NCBI RefSeq assembly: GCF_020520425.1
Contig: NC_079491.1
Coordinates: forward strand, 28,821,449-28,885,448
Length of the DNA: 64,000 nt
Direction of reading: 5' to 3'
Origin: Spinacia oleracea
Lineage: Eukaryota; Streptophyta; Magnoliopsida; Caryophyllales; Amaranthaceae
Every line of letters starts with the position of its first letter. Position 1 is the stretch's first letter. A program made the translations under genes and the position numbers. The notes below the pieces were generated by a model. The model searched no databases. It was given only the letters and a program-made list of their open reading frames with translations, and had not been told where the DNA came from. Shown in pieces: positions 47,630 through 59,437 of this stretch.

Positions 47630-50600
47630 TCATGAGAGGCCAAATGGTTCAGGCAGAGGCTCTAAACCATTTTCAAAAATGGAACACTGATCAGACATAT
47701 CGTCCACGCTATGCAGCCAAGTAGTGTTTTTTAGATCCTCTTTTAGTAGTATTGCATCATATCTGGTGCTCTCGTACATATCTGCCCCACTCAATCTCCC
47801 AAACAACCTGCCATTTTCTTCCTTCTTACCATTATCTAACAACCCATTCGCATATGTACCATTCTCAAGATTGGATCCACTATTGCTAAGTGATGGACTT
47901 CCATTACTGTTGACAGATGTTGGGCTGCCTGAACCATGAACGGCTTGGATTTTGGATGGTGCAGACCGGATGCTCTGGGGGAAAAGGGAGGTACTTGGGA
48001 GTGGACGCATGCTCCCTGGACCAGTTCTAATATCCTGCATAAGGAATACAAAGAAAAGCAAGGTGTTATTATTATTCCACAATATATTCTCAAGAGGAAA
48101 TGCCTGCCAGTTCCATTAAGCATGTCAAAGAAAAAATAACAGAAAGCACACGCAAAATGAAGAGGCTAGTCTCCTTCAACATTCAAGATAAAAACAATTG
48201 TCATCTCTTGTAGACAGCCCACGCTATTAAAAGGGTGGAGTTAATAAATAAACATTAAGCATTAGCTTCTTTCAAGTGGAACATAACAACCTATTGAGAA
48301 CGAAAATTCAAGCAAGATGAAAACATATCATATTGAATAATTTCCACAGTATATAGACTTTAAAGTGCAAGGCACAAGATGCTGATTACAAGATACAGAA
48401 ACAAGTATCAAAGGAGAATAATAAACATACCATATGCCTGATTGCCATGTCAATTGACTTTTTTGATATGGTCCTTCCCATACCACCATTCTCCATGGTT
48501 GTGGTGGATGTCTTGACAGGTTTCCTCATTGAGTCAGAAAGATAACCTGATTTTCGAGGTTCTGATGGATCAGTATGGTGGCCATTAGAGTGAAGATGGC
48601 CCCTTCCATGTGGTTCGGCAGACCTACCCCTACTCACAGGTGAAGATGGTCTCCTTGGCATATTAACAGAGCTTGGAGTCTCCGTGTTGACCTTTGAAGC
48701 TAGACCTACACCTGGTCTTGACCTCCCAGCCGAAATAGGTCTATCTGTTAATGATGTTCTTAGATTGGGAGGTGTATCAAGTGGGAAATCAGGGGGAATA
48801 ACTGGCTGTTGTGATCGAATCCTAGGTCCAGGGGAGCTAGGACGAGATGTTGATGTCTGGCTGCGTCCATTAGACATTACACGCCCCGTTGAAACAGAAA
48901 TGCTGGGTGCTGCTGAGGAGTTTGATGACGGACTGCGCCGAGTTGGAGTTGATGGACGAGAATTTGATCGAGTCACAGGAAAACTTGAGTTAGCAGAATT
49001 CTGCGATCTAGAACTAGGAGTAGAGGGTCTCGAGTTTTGTGATTGTCGGGGTTTGTCGCCTGGAGAGACAGTGGGCATTGAACGTGCTTTAGAAGGGGTA
49101 GAAGATCTCGAGGGTGTTGTTCGACTGGACGGAGTGGAAGGTCTAGAAGTAGATGACGACCGGGTGATGGGGGAGGATGGTCTTATGTAAGAAGAAACAG
49201 ATGCTGAACTTGTATTCAGAATTGACGAAGATCTATTTGAAGAGTAAGTGTTATTAAGGGTAGAAGATATAGAGGAACGTGTCACAGAGCTGCTTCTTGC
49301 TGGTCTTGAGGAATGGCTGCTATCCACTTGTGCAGTCGAAAGCTGATACAACCATATCACTTCAGTTAGACAAGTTACCCAGAGTTATACCCAAAATTAT
49401 ACCAAAAATCTACATTATACCAAACAATCATACTTGTTACAAGGTAAAGTACAAAAAGTTCCTTAAACAAGAGTATTTCCGCTTCCAGATCAATTTATCA
49501 AGTTTCTGCAGCTTATGGATAAGCCTCCACTGGCAACACACTAGACTCAAGCTTCCTCAATGTCAAGGAATTATAGCTAAGCCAATAACCAATCCTCGAA
49601 GGATTGATAGTGGTAAGATAAATACAGAACAATCTAGAGCTAACCAGTTCAGTTTGCAGTCATTTCCACACCCAAACAACAGTCATTGCTGACAACATTT
49701 ATTTTCCAAATTGAAACTCGCAGCATGTTACCAAACATGGATTCAAACAGCTAGATGCCTATATATGATGAAATTTAAGTGAGAATGCACACGAGATACC
49801 AGGTTGGGTGATTCATTGCCAATACTAAGAGTTAGACCATATTTTCATCTTAAAGTTGCAGCTACATGGTTGAACAAAATATACTCCCTTGGTCCACCCT
49901 TTAAAACCACAATTTATTTTGTTCTAAAAGTTTACATCTCCACAACACCACAATACTAATTGTCTTTCTTTGAATTTTTTAGTCAAGGATATCATCAGAG
50001 GTGATAAGGTGAAGTTCAAAATATAATTTACTATAGTAGAGAGTGGCCTATTAGTCACGGATAAACTAGAACGGAATGTTGCCCTTTTAATAAGGAACAG
50101 GGATAGAAAAAAGTGAAGAGATGTCTTCAAAGTTGTACAAAAGTTCGATAAAAAATCACTAAAGCAGCGACTTTTACACCCACAATTAAATGGGTTTCTA
50201 TATGATTACATATTGAACGCACAAGAAGGGTACTCATCATATCTAACCGTGCAGATAGCACACAGATCAAACAGATAATATGGGCAACTTTTCATAAGAT
50301 AATGCAGCATCTCAATAAAACAACATTTGCTACTTCCTGCATATTTTCAAGATAAGAATTACCACAAAAGAATGACTAATTTAAGTTCGTTTTATAAAGA
50401 GACATGGAATCCATTTAAGTAGTTCCATTATTGCACTATGCAAAACAAAGTATAATAAGTTATACGGAGTAACATACAATGAGAATACAAAAAAATCCAC
50501 GTACCCTAGACGGTTTAGTTGTCGAGGTCGATCTAGTAGCAGATCTGTTTCTTGGAGTGGCTAAGCTTGGTTGAAAGTCACTCCTCTCCGATGATGCACA

Positions 50601-51553
50601 AAGAGGAGTTTCCGGAGGCGTCAGAAGCCTACAAGAATTGTGATATAGTGTCAATGAAGCGTTCATACTAGTAAATCAACAGATAACACAGAATTCGAGG
50701 ACAATAAGTCTTTAATCAATAATCCTATGCTTATATCAACTATGTCCACTAAAAGTTTAGTTTAATCATCTGAAATCAGTTTAACATCTGAAACCCAAGA
50801 AAGGACATATTGCCAAATAAAACATTAACATGATTTACATTTATAAAGATGAAATTGGAATACTAAGAGTACCAATTAATAAAGAGATGAAATTGATATT
50901 AGGAATTTGAGTGAGTGAGGGTGTAAACCAATCATAATCATGTTTCCCGCCATCAGCAGATGCCAATAGATCATCCAATCCATTCCTAGCCGCCAATTTC
51001 ACAGATCCAACCGATATCTTCCCTAATTTCATTGACACTGCAAAACAAATTCGACATTTATTAGAACAAATTTTAAATGCCTAACAACATTTTAGCAATC
51101 TTAAGACAGCTCCAGGTGCATTTAAACGAGTTTAGTATGTTTTATTAATAGATTAAGAAGATATTAAGATGTCACTGTTGACAATTAATATAAGCATACA
51201 TTTTCAAAGTGAAGTGAAAGCGAAAGGAGAAACAGGGACCATCACCAGTTTATGGGAGAAATTGAATCACATAGAAACCGACATGTAGAGCAAATATTTT
51301 ATTTTATTTTTAAAAAAAAGATTTGAAAATAACCTTGGGATTCGTCGGCGGGAGTAAGGGAGACGCTGCGGCGGGAGCGAGAGAAGAGATCGAGATTCTC
51401 ATCGGCGTTTCTGGAGACGCCGGTGAAGCTGTTGCCTCTGCGGTGGTGGTTATGTTGTTGCTGCTGCTGCTGCTGCTGCGACGCTGCCACCGGATAATTC
51501 CTAGCGCCGCCAACGAGGGTGGAGGAATTGTAATCTCTGTAGCTGCGATTCAT
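47630..51553 (-). CDS. Basic Ser/Pro/Arg-rich protein, BPP1 (At2g40070) family
   Basis: Five coding exons: 51553-51334, 51037-50929, 50628-50505, 49342-48431 and 48034-47630; frames join exactly and give 589 aa. The N-terminus MNRSYRDYN is followed by a Gln8 tract (26-33), then a conserved block (LDLFSRSRRS, KLGKISVGS, GKHDYDWLLTPPETPL), a long Ser/Pro/Arg-rich disordered region with RPSTPTRR and RPSSPGPR motifs, FPLDTPPNLRTSL, DRPISAGRSRP, DMAIRHMDIR and a C-terminal MYESTRYDAILLKED. These match the Arabidopsis At2g40070 protein block by block, from memory; that family is reported to bind microtubules. Acting on cortical microtubules is therefore inference. The gene is minus strand, like the receptor kinase. 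Confidence 0.93.
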
Positions 51554-51918
51554 GTTGGTGATAAATTAGAGAGGAAAGAGAAGCATTGGGGTTTGGGTAA
51601 TTGGATAGAGATTAGGAGGAGAGAGAATGAATGAGAGAAACAGAGGAAAGCAGTTGGGGAGGTTTGGGGGTCGAGGCTTTTTGCTAGTTTACGTCATATG
51701 ATGAAGAGAGAGAAATATGAAAATGAAGATGGATCTGAGAATAGAATTCCTGGCGCAGAAATTTTTGGTAAATAAAAGTACGGAGTAATAAAAAGGACCA
51801 AAGAGGCAAAGAAGGTGTTATTTTCAAGCCAATATTGTTCTCATTACGAATGTGAAAGACCCGCTCCGGAAGACGCTGCTCCGATTTTTAACTTCTCCAT
51901 TTTCTTTTATGGATATAT
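51554..51918 (-). promoter_or_regulatory. 5' leader and promoter side of the BPP1-like gene
   Basis: The region upstream of ATG 51,553 is CT-rich on the sense strand to about 51,700, as in plant leaders. A TACTCCGTA-type 9-mer (tacggagta) lies at 51,779. No TATA box is claimed. It is 365 bp before the next mobile element. Confidence 0.45.
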
Positions 51919-52536
51919 GAGCTGTTAAAAAGTGATCCGACTCGAACATCGATCGAAATTAACGGACATTCAAATCAAATATATTCGAGAAATAACCAGA
52001 CTAAAGACGACCTGAACCGATCCGTTGTTGACCCGAAATCTGATTTAACCCGTGAGTTGAAGACCCTGACCCGAACCGCTAGCAACCCGATGAGACTCGT
52101 AACCCAATTTACATCTGATAACTTTAACCGAACCGAACCCGCATCCTATCCAATATAATAGCAATTCAAAATTCGATTTTACCCTATAACAAATTAACAA
52201 TTGCAATCATCCCAACCCGATAAAACCCGATATTCGAATTTGCACCTGAATCCGACATACACTCGAAAATCGGAACCTAATCAAACCGATAAAAAATCGT
52301 TTTAACCCGAACCAGTTTTAACCAAATCCGAGATTGACCCAAATCGAAGTTATATACATGATTCGAAACTGAGTTCAATCCAAAATAATTTATGACCCGA
52401 CCTCACCCGAAAGTTATCTGAACCGATCTAGATCGACCCAAATTGAAATATTGACCCGACATTAACCGGTTACGAAGTGACCTGAACCGTTTATAACCGG
52501 TCTAAAACCGGTCCAATTACCTGATTTGACAGCCCT
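51919..52536. mobile_element. Degenerate hAT-type MITE (tentative)
   Basis: The left end gagctgttaaaaagtgatcc pairs with the right end (ctgatttgacagccct, read on the other strand). The body is full of gacccga/cccgaaccg phrases like the other hAT MITEs here. The flanks ggatatat and gagtatat match at six of eight positions. Both the duplication and the ends have decayed. Confidence 0.45.
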
Positions 52537-52639
52537 GAGTATATCTATTATATCCCTGTGAAATATGAAGCACGTATTATATTCTTATTAATACGTTAAA
52601 TTTGTTTTGATGGAAATAAATTAATTGAGTTCTCTGTAT

Positions 52640-52689
52640 GTATAAAATAATCATTCTATTTTTTTTAAGGGGAGTATAAAATAATCATT
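52640..52689. repeat. 16-bp direct repeat around an 18-bp T-rich insert
   Basis: gtataaaataatcatt occurs at 52,640-52,655 and 52,674-52,689, with ctattttttttaagggga between. It has the form of a target duplication with a poly-A-tailed insert in minus orientation. Confidence 0.7.
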
Positions 52690-53535
52690 TCAAACAAAAA
52701 ATATTGAACCTATCTATTTATCCAATGTCATGATTTTTGTTTTTTAAAAAACTAAAAAGGAAAATAGATGGAAAGCACTAGTTATGTATCAATTTTCAAA
52801 ATCAACAAACTTATCATAGTTATGACTGTTATTTAATTCATAATTCAATCTAAATCATAAAACTTTCAAATCAAATGACCAAACAGTGACAGTGACACCC
52901 AACAGACCCTAAGCAACTACTCGTTATCACTTTTGTTTTATAAATTACAATATTCAAACAAAATGCCATGCACGCATCACTCGCGTAAGCACTGGAATAC
53001 AAGTTGTTAATTATGTCAATTGAGTATAAAGTTAACTTCGTATGATAAATGAGTATAAAAATATACTCCGTAGTTTTGTGTGACATATGAGTTAAAACAT
53101 ATATATAGCTTCATGTGAAATATAACATTTATTAACCCCATCAAAAAATTTCTGACCCAATCGATATTTTAGCTTCTTTTGGGTCTCGTTCTCTTCAAAT
53201 CTCTAGCCCATTTTCCTCGTTAGCCTCAAAATAAAAGTTCTAATCGAAATGTTAGGATCGTTTTAACAAAATACTCCGTAATAGGGAGTATCACACTAAT
53301 TAAAGGGTGAATATTGAATAAGTCTCAAGAAAAAAAACAAATCAAAATAGATGACACTGATAAGTTGAAATTTGGACAAGAAAAAGGCAAGTTGATAAAA
53401 GAGAGGGGCACGTGATAAAGAGTTTGGGATCCCTCGCCGGAGTTACATCGGTAATCACACATAATTGATGGTTGATTAATGATTAGTAAACTAATACTCC
53501 GTAATAAAATAATACGGAGTAGGAGTACTCCGTAA
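52690..53535. other. Intergenic region with TACTCCGTA motifs
   Basis: No gene. The 9-mer TACTCCGTA or its complement occurs at 53,064, 53,272, 53,495, 53,513 and 53,526. Confidence 0.5.
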
Positions 53536-53927
53536 TAGGCCTGGTTATCGGGCGGGGCGGGTCATGGTCGGTGCGGGTCAAAAGAGGATCGGGTATTGAA
53601 AGGGTCATTTTTAGAGGGTCGATAATGGGCGGGTCAAAAGCGGGTCGCGGGTCAATAGCGGGTCATTATTGGACGGGTCAATAAACGAGCAATGAAAAAT
53701 GAAAAATAAAAGAGCCATGTGCAAGTACAAGTAAATACGAAGCTATGCATGTAATTTTTTGTATCATTACTATTTTTATTTTCAAAATAATTGTAGTATA
53801 AGTTTGACCCTATAATGACCCTGTCCAATAAAGGCCCTGTCCAATAAGAGTCCTGCCCAATAAAAGCCCTATTAACTTGACCCTAACCCTTTATCCATTG
53901 GACTACCCTGTCCAATAACCAGGTCTC
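53536..53927. mobile_element. hAT-type MITE, 392 bp, 8-bp duplication ctccgtaa
   Basis: The ends taggcctggttatcggg and, read inward on the other strand, gagacctggttattggac form imperfect inverted repeats. The flanks ctccgtaa at 53,528-53,535 and 53,928-53,935 are identical. The left half is rich in gcgggtca phrases. There is no coding capacity. It belongs to a different family from the one at 38,696. Confidence 0.85.
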
Positions 53928-53935
53928 CTCCGTAA

Positions 53936-54308
53936 GAGTAGAAGTAATCACTGGATTAGCTGGGGGTTTTGGAACAAACAGTGATGGGCCGGGGTAGCTT
54001 CGTAGGAAGTATAGGAGTAGGAAACCCATCACCTTCAGATTTTCTTTGTTTTTTTTGTTTTTTTTTTTTGACAAGAATCGTGTTGGGATTTTAGACACTG
54101 CATGTGCCCCTTTCTTTCTCCACATTTATCCCACATTTATTTCACACATCACAATCCCATAATAATAAATCCCTAACAACAATTACGGAGTATTATATAT
54201 TTACTCCTATGTCATTAAATTGTTTTTTTTTTCTACATCGGCTTAATCATACATAATTTAAAATTTTACACATTATTACAAACATTATGGTCTTTAAAGA
54301 CCAATTCA
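53936..54308. other. Intergenic region, nothing recognised
   Basis: Short T-rich sequence with a poly-T run (54,044-54,069) and no gene. Confidence 0.4.
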
Positions 54309-54625
54309 CCTATTACCAGGGGTGGATCCAGGAATTTATGAATGGGGTCCAAAAAAATTATGATTTGCTTTCTAATTTCTCATACTTGCTTTTTTTAGTG
54401 GGTTAAAGTTGGGAGGTAAGTAGCCGAAATATTAAAAGCACCATAATAAAATATATGTAGGATTTAGGAACATTTTTTTGGGTTTTCTTAACAATAAAAC
54501 TCAACACATAGTCCAAATTTCAACAATAATTTAGGGCGATATCAATTTAAAATGGAAAGAATGAGTTTTTCATCTTTGAAGGAGATTTACTTTATTATAA
54601 TAATTGCCACTGAACAAATAGCACA

Positions 54626-55047
54626 CTGTAGACACCGAAATTTTATAAATTCGTGGTCAATTATATCTCAATAAGAAGATAATATTTCAAGGGTTTTTAG
54701 GGAATTAAAACCTAGTAGGACTCTCTAACTCTCCTATATAATGTAGTCTGACATTAGGGTTTCCGGAGGCTCAGATGGAATAAGTCACAAAAGACCCCAT
54801 CACGTCCCTATTATCAAATTGTATTTGAATTTGAATTTGTAAACCATAAAAATTCAAACCTACTAGGGACGTGATGGGGTCTTTTGTGACTTATTCCATC
54901 TGAGCCTCCGGAAACCCTAATGTCAAACTACATTATATAGGAGAGTTAGAGAGTCCTACTAGGTTTAAATTCCCTAAAAACCCTTGAAATATTATCTTCT
55001 TATTGAGATATAATTGACCACGAATTTATAAAATTTCGGTGTCTACA
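54626..55047. mobile_element. 422-bp foldback with TGTAGACACC ends and 5-bp duplications
   Basis: Arms 54,626-54,810 and 54,863-55,047 are inverted copies of 185 bp, with only two mismatches noticed by eye, around a 52-bp spacer. Both ends read TGTAGACACCGAAATTTT inward, and 5-bp cacac flanks it (54,621-54,625 and 55,048-55,052). TGTAGACACC is a known start for plant LTRs. Each arm contains a TATA-like tcctatataatg and agggtttccgg, as in an LTR promoter. Transcription across it would give a long hairpin RNA. Confidence 0.93.
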
Positions 55048-55439
55048 CACACAAAGACACTAATAAAAAAAGGAACATCATTCTTAACGGTTATGGGGCA
55101 TTATGCTGTTATATACATACGAGGGAATTAATTAAGCCTCTAAGTCTAAGAAACATGCAAATATAAGTCTATAAAAGTGGAGTATAAAAATACATTGCTA
55201 AAAGTATATATATCTTATGAAAAGTACAAAAAAAAATGAAGTAAAAATAACACTACTAATTTTTTTGTGTTTTTGTAAAAGCAAAATCATGAACCAAAGG
55301 AAAAAAGAAAAAGAGAGGAAGGAAAAAGGACTTGCAAAGGCAAAAGGAAAAAAAATTAACATGAATAATTTAGATGATCAATGAAGGACAAGTAAAAGGT
55401 AAAAGGAAAAAAAAAAACACGAAGAAAGAAGGGGTAAAA

Positions 55440-55535
55440 AAATCATATTTAACATCCTTTTAGGAGGATTCGAACCCAGACATATTGTGTAACATAGTAT
55501 TCAACAAACCATTATGCTACAAGTATATTTCATTA
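55440..55535 (-). repeat. tRNA-like segment (box A and box B)
   Basis: The minus strand has tagcataatggtttgt and, 43 bp on, gggttcgaatcctcc, the spacing of pol III internal promoter boxes. The acceptor stem cannot be formed, so this is not a functional tRNA. It could be a SINE or a tRNA relic carried by the hAT-like element. Confidence 0.5.
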
Positions 55536-55673
55536 TAATTAATGTAAGTTAATTATACATAACTTAACTATTTCAAGTGTAATTAATTACCCTAATATCA
55601 ATTTTACAGTTTTTTTTCCAAAAATAATGGGGGTTCCTTTGAACCCCTCCAGGTATAAATAGGTCTGCCCTTG

Positions 55674-58046
55674 CCTATTACAAAAACGCACACGAAATAC
55701 ATAAACTTCGAAAGAGCAGCAAAATCTTCTCGATTGATCCCGTGATTGTTGATGCAGTCTTGTTTACACAATCTACTTTGAGCTATTGTTCCAATACTCC
55801 TTATCCTTGTGATTTCGTTATAGAAGATGTAATTGATGTTGGGCTGACAACCACTGGGAGATCCCTTTAAAACCTGAAAAACTTAGGGGAAAAGGGAAAG
55901 AGAGGACGAAAAACAATGTTATTGGGCAAGTGGACAGACCTTGTGCATTGCACACAAGCGTCTAGAATAGACTCGTTTAGCATGCTATGAAACCCCAAAA
56001 CATGAGGAGCAACGTTCAGATAATTGATTTGGAAAGCGTTAAGATCACCTATCAATGCTAACCTAAAATGAAGATTAACAAAGGTTAACCTCCACACCCC
56101 CAACCCAAGAACACCCAAACTCCAAAGACATTGAATCTACCTATTAACTATAAACTCCTTTCCTAATCAAACACCTTAGATGTAGATCCCCGAGCATACT
56201 TCTTAAAGGAGATTACTTTCCCCCCCACACACACACACACTTCACAACTACCTAAAACTACTTCATTACAGGGGAAATAAATAACACTCAATATTCCCCA
56301 AGGTTGCCTAACAAACCCAAACTGCAAGCGCGCACACAGTGCTCGCACTAACTCCAAATTGGAAAATCACATAGGTTTTCCAATTAACAACCAAAACCCC
56401 AATGGAACTTCCATTACAACAATCTCATAAGGGTGATAACAACCAACAACAAGAAGAAACCAAAACAACACTACCCAAAACATTCTATTAAAAGAAAATA
56501 TACTTAGCACTATTAAAAATCAAAAAACAAGGCAAAACAGGGAGGTATGACAACGAGCTAGACAAGAACAAAAACCCAAAGCGGAGAACCTTAACTAACC
56601 GTTACCACGTGGTTCATCACTACAAGCATCGGCACAAACCTTTACCTTCCAGATCGGGGTGGTCCGACACCACAAGACGACGACGATTAGAAATTTGGGA
56701 GATGGCAAGCCAAAACTCACAAATCGAACTCAAAAACAAACAAAAAACAACGAACGGGAAGAGCACACCTAATTAGAGTTTCCAATTCCAAACTAAAACC
56801 CTAATCCGAAACTGACCTTTACCAACAAAACGTGGCGGCGGCGCGGAAGATTGAGCTGAAAGAGGCGCGGAGATGAACTCGGACCGATCAAATACCTCTC
56901 GAAGACTAACCACCACAACCCAACGAGAGGAGCACGAACTAAGAGGAGGTGGAAGCAGAGCTTGGTTCCTCTTTCAACCCCTCAATTGAGAGAACACGAT
57001 CCTTACTAGGCTAAAGAGACAAGAAAACTACTTACTTAAGTGGCGCACAAGCTCGTCGGCGGCCGTTAAGACGACGACCACCAATGAGCTTGTGGCGGCG
57101 GCTAGGGTTTTGAAGTTTTGTGGTTTTCTTTGGAGGAGAGGAAAGTTAGAAAGAGAAAGAGTTTTCGTTGTTATTAAGTTGTTCTTGGTTGAAATCTTTA
57201 TACAATCTAATGCAAATGAAATTTAATAAGGAATACTCTTAATTTTTCGAAAAATCTTGTTTGATTTTGTAATTTCAAAATATCAATTTTTTTTTGTTGC
57301 AAATATAGCGGTGGAGATATTTATGCTTAAGTATGCACTATTGAAAACATTGCAAAAAAAAAAAGGCCCCTTTTCGTTATCGTTTTGTTTCCAGTTTTCT
57401 GTTTATTACAAAACTAAAAACCAAATTATGAAAACCACAAAGAGTAGTTTCCAAATTTTTGTTGTCAGTTTTCAAAATCAATATGTTTACTATAAATATG
57501 ACTATTTTTTAGTTCATGATTCAATCTAAATCACGTGACTTTTAAAAACAAAAACCAAAAGATAATTGACAGTGATACCAACGATCTCTTAAAAGCAACC
57601 TATTTTTTCTACAGATAAAAATAAAACCAATGTAACTTGGAGTAATTACTTAAACAAACAAATAGAGTAATACTAGGTGTAATGCATGATATAAACAAAG
57701 TTAAACCCATCAAACAAGAAAAAGTACTACGAAAGCATGCAATTTTACGAGTTTATAAACTTCAAATTAACATAATGAATCGTTTGGTATGAAGTGATTG
57801 TTCGAGACTAATATTAGACTATATCTTAATTCGTTAGGTTTTCGGGTTTGATAGCCAAAACAAATATGATGGGATTGATAAAGAAATTTATGTTGAACAT
57901 TAAAGATCTAAGATCTGAGTTAATCAACAAATTAGCTTAAGAACAAAATGATAGAAGAAGGATAAAGATCAAGAAAGACAAACTAAATAACTTGATTCTT
58001 ATTGATAGCAATATCGATTGCTATGATCATAACTAGAATATCATAA
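55674..58046. other. Region with no accepted gene; possible decayed 5' leader
   Basis: The minus strand from 57,140 to 56,640 has the look of a gene or LINE leader: gttttgaaaccctagccgcc-type text, GC-rich blocks and CT-rich tracts. The frame at 55,870-56,360 is open in short pieces without recognised motifs. Poly-C (56,221) and CA (56,228) tracts are present. I see no intact gene. Confidence 0.4.
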
Positions 58047-58124
58047 TTTTTTTTTTTTTTTGGCAGTACAAACATAGAAGAAAAAAACAAAAGCAAAGAA
58101 ACAACCAAGAAAGCAGGAACAACC

Positions 58125-59306
58125 CTAAAAACACTTTTCCCTAAACTCAGCTGCCAACTCTCTTGCCTTCAAAGTTTGGTCCTTGCTGCATTCCTCTATT
58201 GAGCACCCATCAAGTTTTCCAGAGATGCTCATAATATCCCCAATCAAAGTGACCAAGTCAAACCTGCAAGCAGGAAAATTTATAATGTTACTCACCACTC
58301 CAGCTCTACTTGTGCAGACTCTAGCACTTCTTATATGCGTTAAATAGGCATGTTGAACAGCAAGAAGGACAGCTTTCAATTCCGCTTGGCAGGCATCAAT
58401 GGCTTCCACTCTTTGCACATTTTTAGCAACTTCTTCATTGTTTCTCAAAATTATCCAGCTTGCTAATGCAATAGCATATTTTTTCTTCTTGACCCTTTTC
58501 CAATAACCTGCAACAATAAGATCACAAGGGGCAATACCAAAATTATCTTTAAAGATAGTGTGACTTTTACTTTGTCTTTGATCTCCACATCTTATCACAT
58601 TGTCCCTTTTCATAATTTGCACCATTCTCTCAGCTTCCATGGCTTGGTTTATATGTTTCCTAATAGAATGTATAATTCTCATCGGATTAACCTCCGCCTT
58701 TCTGAATGTTACCTCATTGCGCTGTAACCATATTGCCCACAGAACAGCAGTGAATGCCTTGCTTCTCATGCTATCATGCCCGTCCTCTTTCCAAAAATAA
58801 GTGAGAAAATTCCTTACCCAGTTTTGAACTTCAACATGTTGGTTATTTTGAACCATAATACCAAGTGGAGAAGACTTCCAAACGTGATTTGCAACTGGAC
58901 AGTCTCTGAATAGATGGTCTTCATTCTCCTCTTGGCTCTTACATAAGCAACACATCCCATCAACGTCCATACCTCTCCTCCTCAATCTAGCTTTTACAGC
59001 AATAGCCCTATGCATAATTTTCCAAATGAAAACTTTCCATTTTGGCAATAAATCACTCTTCCACAACATTCCCCAAAACCTCTCCCTTTCACTGAAATTC
59101 TGGCCTGAGTTTCCCAGAAGAAGAAAGTTGTATACAGATTTCACTATGGAACTCTCCTTATTGCTATTCATCCAATGGAATTGATCATCCCTATCCTCTT
59201 GTGGAATGTGTAATGCCAATATTTCTTCTGCTGTCTCACAGGAGAAGTTTTTCCAAACTAAACTTGCATTCCAATTTTTCCCATCTTCAGAAAACAAATC
59301 CTTCAC
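58125..59306 (-). pseudogene. LINE zinc-ribbon and RNase H region
   Basis: The open piece reads KDLFSEDGKNWNASLV, WKVFIWKIMHRAIAV, the zinc-ribbon CCLCKSQEENEDHLFRDC and an RNase H-like domain to the stop at 58,125. The first Met is internal: the frame continues upstream (QNNIERNRISKVKD) to a stop near 59,362. It is out of frame with the RT piece. Confidence 0.88.
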
Positions 59307-59437
59307 CTTACTAATCCTATTTCTTTCTATATTATTTTGATCTTTAATTTGAACCTTTTTTTATGGGAGCCAGTTTGACTGATTTATATCAGTATCACCC
59401 TTATAGATGGTTTTCCCAAATCCATTTTCAGCATCCC

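Larger units (their letters stand above)
54317..55673. mobile_element. Non-autonomous hAT-like element, 1357 bp, 8-bp duplication cctattac
   Basis: The termini caggggtggatcc (left) and caagggcagacct (right, other strand) are imperfect inverted repeats in the CAGGGG style of hAT elements. The identical 8-bp flanks cctattac (54,309-54,316 and 55,674-55,681) support one insertion. Inside lie the 422-bp foldback at 54,626 and a tRNA-like segment at 55,440-55,535. No transposase is encoded. Confidence 0.82.

Noticed and set aside
48684..49190. 168-aa ORF antisense to the BPP1-like gene
   Set aside because: It is a mirror of the Ser/Arg-rich codons in exon 4; the minus-strand frame has splice sites and family blocks.
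49880..50130. Possible Stowaway MITE beginning tactcccttggtcc
   Set aside because: The left end fits but I could not find a matching right end, so no element is claimed.
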